Assembly (NCBI RefSeq): GCF_032854445.1
Contig: NC_088303.1
Coordinates: 1,991,501-2,055,500, forward strand
Source: Liolophura sinensis
Lineage: Eukaryota; Mollusca; Polyplacophora; Chitonida; Chitonidae
Length of the DNA: 64,000 bases
Direction: 5' to 3'
The notes beneath the pieces were generated by a model. The model made no database searches. It was not told where the DNA came from and saw nothing but the letters and a program-made list of their open reading frames with translations. Position 1 is the first letter of the stretch. Every line of letters starts with the position of its first letter. The translations under genes were made by a program, and so were the position numbers. Shown piece after piece: positions 22,134 to 34,300 of this stretch.

Positions 22134-24626
22134 CTGAAATGTGAACATGCAACACAAATTAATCTTCAACAAACAGTGATTTACAAATTTAGCAGACTGA
22201 TGTTTCATCTGCAGGTTACTTATCTATGTGAATAATTGACCGCTGACTTCAGAATATTTTGCTTACACGAGCCACACCATTCATTGCCATAGATGGAGGA
22301 AAAAATAGTAGCACGTAGTAGTTGCCTTTAACAAGTAGCTGACCAACTTTCCTATTCATTCTGGACATATTTTATGCCCAAAGCCAGCTCATTGTGTATG
22401 TAGATAAAACAAAAGGATTTAAAAAAAAGGAAAAGTAGTGAATTATTTTCCTAATGAAAAGCTATTTATGTCTAGAGTGTTCTCACTGAACTCTGTGGTG
22501 ACCAACAACATGGAACTAGATGCACCAGTGCCCACTGGCAATAAATCCTCATGATCTTGTCATACAGCTGGCTCTTCACCAGCTTTGTGCGAACCTGGTT
22601 TTACTGGAGACAAAACCAGTGACCCATGCATACGTGTCAACTGTTTTGTTTTTGACGCAAGTCTCAGGTTTTTTATTTTAAATCATAATCTCACAGTCAA
22701 TGTATTAAATCGTTTTTTTTTTTTGGAAATAATAAATGTGTCATAATATATGATTTTTTAATCTCGCAAAATGAAAAAATGATGCTGTGTATACTTGCCA
22801 GCAAAAGCTTTCAAAGGCCAGTTAAAAAAACCATTCCCTTCCCTGCCTTCCTCCAACCACACACACACCCAACCCCCCCTCCCACACCACGAATTTGCCC
22901 TGGGCCCTGTTATTATTATTTTTTCTCACTTCTTTGGGCCTGTCTGGGTTGATAAGTCTGTCTATGGCTGCTGTCATCCACATGCTCACATCCAGCTCTC
23001 TTTGCCTAGCATTCTGGCAGTTTTAGCTCATCAAATTTAAATGGCACTTGTCAAAGAATGCTTCTCTATGCTTATTCAGCCTTCTTTACCTATAAACCTC
23101 ACTAGATTATTTGAATGTAATGTAGAATGAAATGCCAATGAAATCAATAAATACTCATCACATGATACTTACACATGTCTGTAGACTAGCAATTGCCCGC
23201 CAGTGATACTTCAATATTTTTAGCATTGCTGTTCATCAAATCTGAAATCATTCAATTCAATCTACAATTGAGTAAAAAAACTTGTTAATACTGCTCAATT
23301 TAGAACCATTGATTTGTACCACTTTGCCATAATGCCTTGTTACGGCACAAAGGAACATAGCCATGATGCTGGAACGTCAAAATGACCATCGAGATCCACA
23401 GAAATGTGTTTGATGAAACCATGGAGGTCAAAAAAGATCTCCATCTACACTCCAGGATATGAAACAGCCAGGACATCCTGGACTGGTAGGCCTACATGCA
23501 TATATTCTGCCCTGGATGATTGATAATTAAAACAGCTGGGAAGAAAGTTTTGTCTGCATATACACAGTAAACCGCAGCATGGAAGTACAAATGCAAGTAT
23601 TAATTTATACCTCCACGAGAGCAACTAGGCCCACTGAACAGAGTGACATTGCATGCAACTACACGTACACTTAGGTCTAGGGTTACTTAAAATGTTTTGT
23701 AAATGCTGGTATTGTCACTCGATCGTATGTTTCGTTTTACACACATTCTGTCTAAACCAACACACACAGACCCTACTCCTGTCGAATTGCAATGAGCAAT
23801 TCGTGCTGAAGACAAAATGAACTTTAACTGTTTCCAAAGTTCTCCTTCTGTCAGGCTGAGCGAGTGAACTTCTGCCTACTTCAAGATTAGGGGGAGACAA
23901 CTCATGCTCTGGGGCGGATCATGGGGGACAACGTTGACGATGGCTTTTGAGTACATGTCAATTCTTCAGAATGTTTTGTGTGTTCTCTATAGGCTTGTTT
24001 AGTAGTGCGGCGGTTTAACAAACAGTTTATCAGCAAAGTTAGTCGATCAGTTTTTCATGTAAAATATCCTTTTACACAGCTAATTTCTATTTTCTTGAGA
24101 AAACAATGTGTTTTTAACAAACATTTTTCTATTATTCTAATTATTTTTTCACTGTGGTAGAAATAATTTCCTCTGTGCTGAAAATACTTTCAACGCAGTT
24201 AAAATACTGCAATGGAAATGTTTTCGTATGAAAAATAATTTGTTTATGTCAAATAAAATGCCCTATATAGATTTCAACAGTGTGAAGAAAAAAAACTGAC
24301 AGATTAACTTTGCTAATAAATTAAATTTTTTATAAGCCCAAGTACTAACAAGTAGCCATGTAGGCCCTATGTAGAAAACATGTAAAAAGAAATTCAAAAC
24401 AAATTATACGGCAGTAATACATCACTGTAAACACTGTGTCAGCTTAACCTTCTGGGCTCCAATTACCTCAAAATCATAGAAAATATACTGGTAATTGAAT
24501 AAGTTTGAAAACTACTTTAAACGACATTGTAACACTAGAAATTTCTTTTTAAAAATCCAACCTGTTCTGATTTAATTCACATACTCATCATCAGTAAAAC
24601 AACGCAAACAATGTACCTGGTAATAG
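22134..24626. other. LDHD 5' region / intergenic, no gene recognised
   Basis: AT-rich, largely unique sequence. It should contain the LDHD first exon and promoter. A candidate upstream zone is around 23,700-23,950, where GC content rises, but no ATG-bearing exon with a fitting donor could be supported. Confidence 0.4.
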
Positions 24627-24998
24627 CCCTGCTGGTATATATATTTATTTATTTATTTGAATGGTGTTTTACAAGACACTCAAGAATATTTCACTTTAAA
24701 TACGCTGGCAGCCAGCATTATGGTGGGAGGAAACTGGACAGAGCCCGGGGGAAACCCACGACCACTCACAGGTTGTTGGCAGACCTTCCCACGTACGGCC
24801 AGAGAGGAAGTCAGTGTAAACCCCCAGGTCAGATCTGCCCAAATCTCCAGGCCAGATCAGCTCTGGGTGTTCACCAGTAAGCTAGTCACATCAGTAACCA
24901 AGCCTTATGCTTGTGGGGGAGTGCCCATGGCCTGAGAAGGGGTGGGAGGTCACATGACATCCACACCCCAGCCTTGCCATGCGGCCCTTTGTTTTAGC

Positions 24999-25082
24999 CC
25001 CATTCCCTCCAAGACAGCCGAGCAGTCAAGACGTGTTTTGCCAAGATCACAGCCAGTCTTCATTCATACATTTCACCCAGGT
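24999..25082. repeat. 84-bp direct repeat, left copy
   Basis: Identical by eye to 26837-26920. The copies start CCCATTCCCTCC and end TTTCACCCAGGT, and bracket 1,754 bp of unrelated sequence inside the solo LTR. Confidence 0.93.
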
Positions 25083-26836
25083 AAGAATTTAACCCTTGTG
25101 GTCTCAGAACACTTCCATAAATTGATATATGTAATTGTTGTCACATATGCAATTATCTGACTGTGCCATATAGGATATATTATGCTCATCTTTTTGAGTA
25201 AGTTAGGTTATTACTTTGGGTAGTCATTCACAAGTTAGTGTGATCTCTGCAAAGAGATACACACATTCTAAAAGGATTGGCTGAATAGATTTCAGGAATT
25301 TACACTAAGAAACAGGTGGGATAACTGCTTCTCCCATCAACCTGTTTACAGTGAAAATATTTGGTTAGCTGTGTTAGTTTGGGATAAACCTCCACATTGG
25401 AACTATTAACCCACTTAAGTTTACTAGTTTTTAAAAGTGACCACTGTTTACTTAAATTAATCTGGAATTTAAGGATTATAATTATCAACTACCAGCTTTT
25501 GCCTAAACTTAACTTGATCTCCAAACTTCCAGAACAGATAGTTCCTTTCACACTGGTTAACACATGGTCAAGCTTAATTCCTTTGTTTGAGCTGACCATG
25601 CCAGCCTCCAGTAGCTACAGACATGTGTATTACCCCAGTGTATGTAAGCAAGGTGGCAGCACATCTGGAAGGGATTAATTTCTCCTTGCCATCTATTGCC
25701 CCTGATGACCCCTGCTGGTTAATCTCATCCCATCAGCCCAGCCTTTATCAAGTGGCTAAACAAGATGGCTGCACCAGCAGTACACAGGCCAAATGAAAAC
25801 TCAGTACAACAGCAACAACTTGTAACTGTTCTGAGTTTTTGTATTTAGTTATGCTTGTGATTGTCCTAACACAACACAATCCTCAGAAATTACGCATCAC
25901 TGCAGATGCATATATACTGGAATTTATCATGCTTTTGGACTTTGACATTTTGAGTCCAGTGTACATGTTCTCTATGGCCAGTCAGTAAGCATTTGTTATT
26001 ATTGTTGATAGATACATATATATATATAGATATAAACTTTGTGTATACAGTTAATATGCATATAGGCTATCGCATGGTAGTATTGTATTTAGTTTATAGA
26101 TATTATCAAAATACCCTGCGTGACCCGTATCATTGTTCCTCATGCGGTAACCCTTCTGGGTTGTACAATATGTATACAGCCCCTAGCATAAAAATGTACC
26201 ACTCCGATTATTATTGTATACAGTAGTCTACACTATTGATTTGTAACCTGTATGTTAAATGATCAAAAGAGTAACTTACGAATGTTATGTTTTGGTTGGA
26301 GGTGAAGGTCAGCTGGCATAGACCAGTATGTCTTGTTATATATGAGATATGACCTGGCATCATAAAATGCATTTGTACCCATCATATGGATACACTGAGT
26401 CATCTAAATTTCTAATGCGAGCCTGGCCCCTTATAAGCCTGGCAACGTACTCGACATTATGTTTAGATGCCTCTCTTAAACAGGATACCGGTAACCCTGT
26501 AACCCTTGGCCTCTCTAGTATTGACTATATTGCAATCATTGTTAGCATGATGTCACTTGGTTTCTAGATGCCATGCTTAAACGTTACATGCATTATGGTC
26601 TGTCAGGCTGACCTCTCAACTTCAACCTACCTTGACCTACATGTATGTGTACAGGTCGCTGTGTATACATGTGGACACACATGTAACATGTCTATTATAT
26701 AATTGGGTTAATAATCATGTCCAACACCTTAACTTGTTTAACTTACCTGTTATGATCATATGGCACTCCTATTAAGTCTTTGAAAGCCAAGTTCTAAATT
26801 ATTTACTCATTAATAATTGAAAGCTCTAGTAGCTCG
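25083..26836. other. 1.75-kb segment between the 84-bp repeats
   Basis: Unique AT-rich DNA with no terminal inverted repeat, no poly-A end and no coding domain that I can recognise. Flanked by a perfect 84-bp duplication of solo-LTR sequence. Could be an unusual retroposed segment with a long target duplication, or filler captured during break repair. Confidence 0.55.
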
Positions 26837-26920
26837 CCCATTCCCTCCAAGACAGCCGAGCAGTCAAGACGTGTTTTGCCAAGATCACAGCCAGTCTTCA
26901 TTCATACATTTCACCCAGGT
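26837..26920. repeat. 84-bp direct repeat, right copy
   Basis: Second perfect copy of 24999-25082, continuing into the rest of the solo LTR. Confidence 0.93.
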
Positions 26921-27623
26921 GCTGTACCGTCTTGACTGCCAGACGTTACCCTCCAGGCTGCTTTCCCTTGTGAGTCCCTCAGCGGGAACACTATCCAAAC
27001 TCAGAAGGAAGGAAGGAAGGGAAAGGAACATATTTACAGATACCGGTACCCCTACTTTTATACTGATTACCTCTGTCTTAAATAATAAATTCTCAGGCTG
27101 TGGCACTTGTGAAAACCCACCAGAGCATTTGCGTTCTTTGTCCAGCATATATTTAACACTTGTTCCCCCAAACGCCAGTCACGTGTCCACCCGACAACGT
27201 AAGATAGTCTCGCAGGTGATTCAACCGCAGACAAACAGGTCTTACATCAGCATGAGCTGGACTTGAACTGACAGCGACCGCATTGGTGAGAGGCTCCTGG
27301 GTCATTACGCTGGGCTAGCGCACTAACCAATTGAGCCACGGAGGCCCCCTGCTGGTATATATGTTTATACAAAAGCACATTCAATTTAATAACCTTATGG
27401 TTTAATGTAATTTGCAGAAGGCATACAGGTGTTCAGAATTTCTGCAGAAGAAACAAATATTTATTTCGTGAATTAGAAGTGAAGTACACACAATGTATAC
27501 ACATCGTCCTTTTTTATAAGTTGTGAGCCTCAAGAAAAGCAAGCATACAGTATATGCACCGTTATACAGAGGCAAGCACTATGCAATCAAGGGGAGGTAA
27601 TTCCTTCCGTAAATCCCTCTCAG

Positions 27624-27637
27624 GCTTCCCTAGCAAC
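27624..27637 (+). promoter_or_regulatory. X-box (RFX-type) motif upstream of ANKAR
   Basis: GCTTCC-CT-AGCAAC fits RYYNYY-N(1-3)-RRNRAC, the RFX transcription-factor X-box typical of ciliary gene promoters. It lies about 160 bases before the putative first-exon donor, in a locally GC-richer stretch. Motif seen; function inferred. Confidence 0.5.
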
Positions 27638-27699
27638 CACCAACTACCGCGGTTTCGGACTCCTCGCTTCGCGTAGCGCATCGACAAGGATTAGACGGG

Positions 27700-27796
27700 T
27701 AGTGTGAAAATCAATGATTAAATGTGACAGTTTGTGGTGAAAGGCGGTGCGTCTTGGAGGCTCCACGCTGCCATCTAACACCCAACAATAAGTAAG
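27700..27796 (+). other. ANKAR: Putative 5' untranslated first exon of ANKAR
   Basis: GC-richer sequence ending AATAAGTAAG before donor GTGAGTAG at 27797. It has no ATG-initiated frame and would splice to the acceptor GTGTTTCAG at 29748. The 5' limit is a guess. Confidence 0.4.
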
Positions 27797-29748
27797 GTGA
27801 GTAGTGGTTCATTATTTATTTATCCGAGAAGTAACAACTGTGAAGCACGAAACATTTCTCAATCATGTAGTTTGTTTACAACAACAACACGTCAGAAAGC
27901 AGACGATGCAGCCAAAAATCAGTTTCTGCTCCACAGTATAGAGATACCATGAATGATAAGTCTGTTAACTGTTTGCTAATATATAATTAATAACTATTGG
28001 CTGTATGGCTTCACATAATAATAAGTGTTTATTTTCCTAGGGCCAATATATTAAGTCGCAGCCGTGCATTCGATCTATGAAGTGTGAGTTTTCACTTTTA
28101 GAGCCAGTTTACCACATTTTTATACGTGTTATCTATTGTTGAGGATGTCTTTGTATCAGGATTCATTGAAACAGTTTTACTAATCATGAAAGGTATAAAC
28201 TGTTATTAATGAATTACTGACTGTTGAATGTCATGAATCTGTATAGATTTATTTTTCTTCCACTGAAACGGTCGGCCAATTTCTTGTTCACAACTAAAAA
28301 GAACTCCTACTATATTACACGTAGCTCGATACCACATTTACTGAAAACTTTTGCATATAAGAAGACATGCAATAGGCCTACATCTTGTGAAAAGATTTAT
28401 TGTACAAGATGTTCTGTTGCATTTTTCTAATACTGTGGAATAAAATTTACTGAAATGCTGTTAATTTTTCGCAGATCCCAGGATAGCTGTATATTATATT
28501 TGTAAAAGTTACCAATTTGAGAAAAATATATTGGTTGAGAAGGCAGCATTAGTATTGATAATCAAGTGTGCTATATTTTAAAAGTCAGTCGTTATTTTAA
28601 CTTTCACTTCTCCCTGGCATAATGTGTACCATGTACAGAAAGTTTTGATTTCTGTTTCCAAGGTTCTTTAATTCTTTTTATTATTATATATTAAAGTAGG
28701 TTTGAACATGTGAAACTTTCAGCTAAACCAAGGTCAAGATGTTGTCCTTTTAGTTTTAAGTTTCTTTTTCTAGTAGCCTTTATTATTATTATTTTAGCAC
28801 CGAACTGTTTGAAAAATAGATTTACTTGACATATATTAAGTTCTTCTATATTTGTTAGTTCAGGTGATAACCATACACGAAACAAAATTAAAGTACATTC
28901 AATGCCAAACCAGGGACTTAAACTGAACTCAGTTTTAAACCATGCAATTCAGGATTGGATAACTTCCAGATCTGAGGATTATGGTTTGTACAAAAGCTTG
29001 ATATACCCTGGATGTCAGTGCTTGACCTCTTAAGGGATAATCCTCAAACATGGCAAACATTGATCTGAAGTAAAACTAGGATTTGACTAGGAACTTTCTG
29101 AACAATGTTGGTGTAATTGTTTTGTTTGTTAACTTAAACACTTACCTTAACATGTACTTTCCATTACACATCATCACAGGCACATGCAGGTTTATTGTCC
29201 TTTCATGATATATGTTAACTATTAGGGTTATCTCCACTGTTTTATCTTAAACAGTGGACATAAACTCAAGAAGTGCTCCTGAACTGTAATAGTTGCTTAT
29301 CAGTATAACTAATTATTGAGGTACACATATCCTGCAATGCAATTATGTGGAATCCCAGATGTGTAAATATCTGTAAAAGTTTTACACATCTGGACACTTC
29401 ATTTAACATGCATATGTATTTCTTTTTACTATTATTGTTGGGACATAAAAAGTCTGAAGGCCAGTTCACTCTTCAGATGATATTGATGAGTGTCAGATGA
29501 GTGGTCATGTGTACCTGACATTAGATTATTTTTGTGTGAACCAGAGAAGAAGACCTGAACTCAACAATACTAGCAATAATACAATATTACCTCCGATATC
29601 AATAAGGAAAGAGATTCTAAAATACATGGAAATTTTTTCCATCACAGGTCACGTTTTTCACCCCATTATTTGTAGCGGACTGTAACATTAAGCTCTATAA
29701 TCCGTGGTTACCAAACTTTCCATCACACTGAACATCTGTGTGTTTCAG
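27797..29748. other. Putative first intron of ANKAR
   Basis: About 1.95 kb of AT-rich unique sequence. No coding exon for the N-terminal part of ANKAR was recognised in it. Confidence 0.45.
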
Positions 29749-31373
29749 AACTGACAGGTGACCAAGGGTCTGTGTTATCTCAGACTCAAGATGAATGACC
29801 TGGATGAAAATGGCTGGGGTCACGTTCACCATGCAGCCTTTCGTGGTTTCATCAAGTCAGTGGAACGATTCATTGCTGCAGACCCTCTTCAGCTGGAACT
29901 GGAGACTGGGGATGACCTACAATCCACCCCATTCCTATTAGCCGTTACAAGTGGCAATAAGGAAAGTGTCAAATGCCTGTTGGGGTTGGGTGCAAAGATA
30001 AATGCGGTAAACACACAGAACCAAGGAGCAGTGGAAATCTGTGCCTTGAAACATTTCATTGAGCTCTTAGAGTTTTTCATTGAGTACAATGATGACAAAT
30101 TACCTGTTTGGAAAAACCTGTTTAAGTTTCTGACATCGGAGACAGAGGAGGAAGTTGAAGCAGCTGGAAAATGTCTAAGAACTATGACTCAAGGCAGTGA
30201 AGCTGATGGTGTTAACCCAAACTGGGAACAAGTCTACAAAAATGGGGGAGTACCTATAATGGTTAAAGTCATCAAAATGTCAAATGTAGGGGAGGAAGCC
30301 AGAATTCCAACTTATCAAAACACTACTTAATGTTATACCTCAAGCTGAAGTCAAGCAGCAATTGGTCAACTGTGGATCAATCCCTGTTTTTATTAAGCAA
30401 CTGAAGTCAGAACATATGCTTACTGTGCAGTTGGCAGCTAAAATTCTTAAAGAGTTGGCCACAGTGAAAGATTATGCCAACCTAGCTGCTCAGAACTCAG
30501 CTATACCTGCCCTTCTTAATGTCATCAAAACTGTTAAGAATGAGGATGTGCTTGTTGAAGCAGTAGAAGGTCTAGGGAACATTGCAGAAGCCAGTGAAGT
30601 CCATCAAACCACAATTGGGGGTACCTCAGGAGCGGTGGAATCAATAGTGGCACTCTTTGAAGACTGTGTGTTTAAGCCCTTGCTTATGGCACTTACTAAA
30701 GCTATACGACAAATTGCAAACAAAATCCAACAAAACCAGAACGCATTCATAAATGCCAGAACCACTCACCATGTTGTTTTATTAACCAAAGGAAGGCACA
30801 GAGACTTACAGATTCAAGCTGTTGAGGCCATCCATAGTTTGGCAGAGGATAATGCCTACACACAGAAATCCATTCTTGACGATAGAGCAGACATCATGCT
30901 GATGCAGATGTTAAAGAAAAGTCGTGTGGAGATGCTTCTTGAGAGGACAGCTGTGGCCTTATGGGCTCTAGCAGGGGACAGTTATGACAGACAGAAGTCT
31001 ATGGCAGAAGGCATTGGGGTTCCTCAGCTGATTGAGTTTCTCAACTCTGTGATGGAACAATTACATTTTATTGGGTCTGAAGGTCTAGGGGTACTAGCAC
31101 AAGGTCCTAGTAACTTACAGGCTGTCATTGGGCAAGCAAGCGGGATCTTACCGATGGTCCGACACTTGCGTTCTGATAAGGAGTACATTGTTTTGAGTGT
31201 CATTCGGACTCTACGTTATCTCTGCGTGGGAGTGGCTTATGTGCCAAATGTGAAGAACCAAGGGGCTATTTCACATGCACGTGGTATACGTTTCTTGGTG
31301 GCTTTGCTGGTTCACTCACAAAATGAATTAATTCAGGTAGAATCAGCATTAACCCTCGCTGGAGTTGCATTGG
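29749..31373 (+). CDS. ANKAR: ANKAR large exon with internal frameshift
   Basis: Acceptor GTGTTTCAG at 29748, donor G|GTAAGA at 31374. Frame 1 reads from 29791 to a stop at 30328-30330; frame 2, with no ATG needed, continues from about 30,290 (EFQLIKTLLNVIPQAEVKQQ) to the donor. Homology continues across the switch, so a single-base indel explains it. Confidence 0.88.
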
Positions 31374-34300
31374 GTAAGATTTAAAAATTCACAATAATTA
31401 TACTGGTTCTTTAGTTATCCACAAAATCCTTGACAAACATAGTATCATTTGTTATCAAGAGATATTGAAAGACAAATTTAGTCAACATCTCTTTTTGGAA
31501 AATGTAAGAATATGTAAGATAGATATGTGCAGTCACTAAATAAAGAACTAATTATGTCATTAAATAAGCTCAGCTATGTAAAGCATATAAAAGTCATCTT
31601 TTTCTTGTATATGACTAAAGCTGAGATGTGTACATAACAAAGCATGATCAGGCATTAAATCTCCATATCACTGCACTGCTGACATCAGTATTGAAGTACA
31701 CACTGTACATGTAATGGTATTTGGTTATGGATATTTACTTCAAATATAGCCTAGCTAAAGCTATTTGTCCTTGTGGAGTATATGTACAGGTCACAAGTAT
31801 TAGAAAATAGTGGCATACATGCATTGAAGTTAGTGATACATGTAATTAAATGCAGTTGTGAAGTAAAGAAATAAAGTTGAGTGATGTACATTATAGACTT
31901 TTGGAACATTAGATAATTAGTCTTTTGTATCATCAATTATCACATACCAGTAGGTCATGAGCTCAATTATGTAAAATGTTGCAGCATTAACAAATTAGTC
32001 TAATTATTAGTTGCTAAAATCTACATAACCCACATATAAATCCTTGTCTCAAGTGAAATTATGCTTATAAGCGACAGTACCTGGTTATGCTTCAGTTGTG
32101 TACTATGGTGAGGTATTGCCGCTATTGTAATGAGCGTTAAGTTAAAGACTTCCATTTGAAATGAACATTTCAGGAAATGAGGCAATATTGGCCGAAATTC
32201 AAAAGAACATCGACTTCAGCTATGTAAGGATTCTGAAGATGATGTACGTAAAAGATGAGATGGTCCGTCTGTTGGCCGGAGCCTCCTTGGCAATGTTTGC
32301 TTACAATAACATGAGTCAACAGCGAGAAATAGCAGCCCAGGGGGGAGTCCGATTTAACTGTTTGGTTCCCTTCCTCCAGTCTGATGATGAGTTCTTCAGA
32401 TGTAATGCAGCATTCCAGGTTAGCTAATTAAATGTCTTCATTACATTTTCCAATTATTTGAGACAAGGTGTCGTTAACAAATTGAATTTATCACAGCTTT
32501 GGAAGCCTCCGTGGCTGAGGTGGTTAGCGGCCAGCTCAATGACCCAGGAGCATCTCACAAGTGCTGTCAGGTTAAAGTCCAGTCCATGCTGGCTTCATCT
32601 CAGGCCATACATGGAAAGGTTTGCCAGCAACCTGCAGAAAGCCGTGGGTTTATCCCGGGCTCTGACCATTTTCCATCCACCATTATTCCTACCGCAGTTG
32701 TATAAGTGAAATATTATTGAATACAGCATAAAACATCAATCAAATAAGTAAATAAATATCACATCTTCCTGAAAACATGAACTTTTTGGTTTGCTCCTAT
32801 TTAAACCAGTAAATGGTAATGATTGCACTAGACAGGCTTTGTGTTATATTATATGTGTTAAGGTACATTTGATTGACAGCTTATTTGTGAAGAGAAGTAA
32901 GCCACACAAATAATTTGTTAAAAATGTCATGAGGTTATAGTGGCCCTGGGACTCATTGCCCAAAATAAAGTTGTCCAAGATGTATCAAAATCATAATTAC
33001 TGTATTAGGACTTAACCAGTGACTAAATTGCTTCTTGTATCTGACTCTAAGAGTTCATTGATCTTAAAAAATGAGGTTTGTCTGGAAGGTACATGCAGGG
33101 GAATGACGTACTTTGAAAGTTTCAGCTCCTAAAGTGATATTTTATGGCCTTTTATTTGCCTCTAAAAATACACTTTTGGGTGAATTTTAAGGCATATACA
33201 GTAAATACAATACTAACAATAGTGTAATTCAGACTAAGTTAGTAGTAGTCTACCCAGGATACAATATATGTGACCCTGACAGTACTAGGCCTTTGTAGAG
33301 AGAACAGCATCTTATGTGACTGAGCTAGCTGCCTGCTCCTTACATGACTGAGCTAGCTGCCTGCTCCAAGAAAAGACCCCTCTAAATGTACTGTATTTCA
33401 CTGACCAAGTTTGTTATGTAAAAATTCATATTCAGAGGCACATGAAGGCCTTAAAGTGACACTTTTGATGCTACCAGTCAAGTTTTCCTGGTGAGAAATT
33501 AATCAAATGTCACAAAAAATTTTCATTTGGGATTTAAGGCAAATGATTCAGTCAGAAAAAAGCAAAATATATCTCTTGAAAAAAGGCCAATTTTTTTTAC
33601 AGCATGTCCATTGGACAAACACATGGAGGATCATTTGATCACTCACTGTTTTAGGGACCAGTGGGGCACATGTTTTCATGGCATCATAATTTATGATTAT
33701 GTTTATTATTTTTATTTAATTTTTGCTTTTGATAGGTGGTTGTTCTGGCCCGAATCATTCCAGATGAAGAACAGGCAAACTCCTCAGCTGTGGGTATCAA
33801 ATTGCTGACTGATTTACTACAGGACTCTCAGTCTGATACAATCCTGGCACTAGCTGCTGACTGTTTAGCCAGGCTAGCCCACACGAGGGCAGGTGAGCCC
33901 AGTTTAACAATTTAATTCATCGAGCAGAAATTCACAGCAAGCTGAAATGAGAACATCTGTACATCATGGTAATATGTACATAGCAACTTTGGCCAGAAAT
34001 GCTGAGTTTTAAGTTCCATAAATCCTCAACCTTTTCTTTCATTAGCTGCACGTCTGTAGTGCTTCTGTGAGTTCTGCAGCAAAGCCGGTTCATGTGCATG
34101 TTTAACAGTCTTGGACAATTTAGTCCAGTTGCATGTACCCAAACCGTCTTTATGTCATTGTCTGTATGACATGTATCTACCTGCTTACCGGTCTAGTTAC
34201 TGTGGCATGCGAGTAGACCTTTTTCCCTTTTTTGTTTTGCATGTATTTAGTTATCATGAGACCTCTTCTTATTTTGCATCCATTTGTTTCATTCATGTCC

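Larger units (their letters stand above)
24815..27246. mobile_element. Solo-LTR-like element inserted in the SINE, itself interrupted
   Basis: Starts TGTAAACCCCC and ends GGTCTTACA (TGTAA/TTACA inverted ends), flanked by a 4-bp duplication TCAG (24811-24814 and 27247-27250). Joining the outer parts, 24815-25082 and 26921-27246, gives about 594 bp with an AATAAA near its 3' side, as in a solo LTR. No internal Gag or Pol is visible. Its parent retrotransposon is not in the window. Confidence 0.6.
24627..27362 (-). mobile_element. SINE with nested insertions, 16-bp target duplication
   Basis: The target duplication CCCTGCTGGTATATAT is present at 24627-24642 and 27347-27362. SINE body on the minus strand: tail and core at 24643-24810 and tRNA-like head at 27251-27346. 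In the head, the A-box TGGCTCAATTGG (27327-27338) and B-box GTTCAAGTCC (27259-27268) fit the RNA polymerase III promoter consensus. The middle is split by the element at 24815-27246. The shared core across copies resembles the conserved-core SINE superfamilies described in molluscs; that assignment is inference. Confidence 0.85.

Noticed and set aside
23715-23900. Minus-strand open frame as the LDHD first exon
   Set aside because: It has no convincing ATG in that frame, no mitochondrial presequence, and no donor in phase 0 that joins the exon at 22,133.
26817-27266. 149-codon plus-strand frame
   Set aside because: It spans the 84-bp repeat, the solo LTR and the SINE head, so it is a chance frame in nested repeats.
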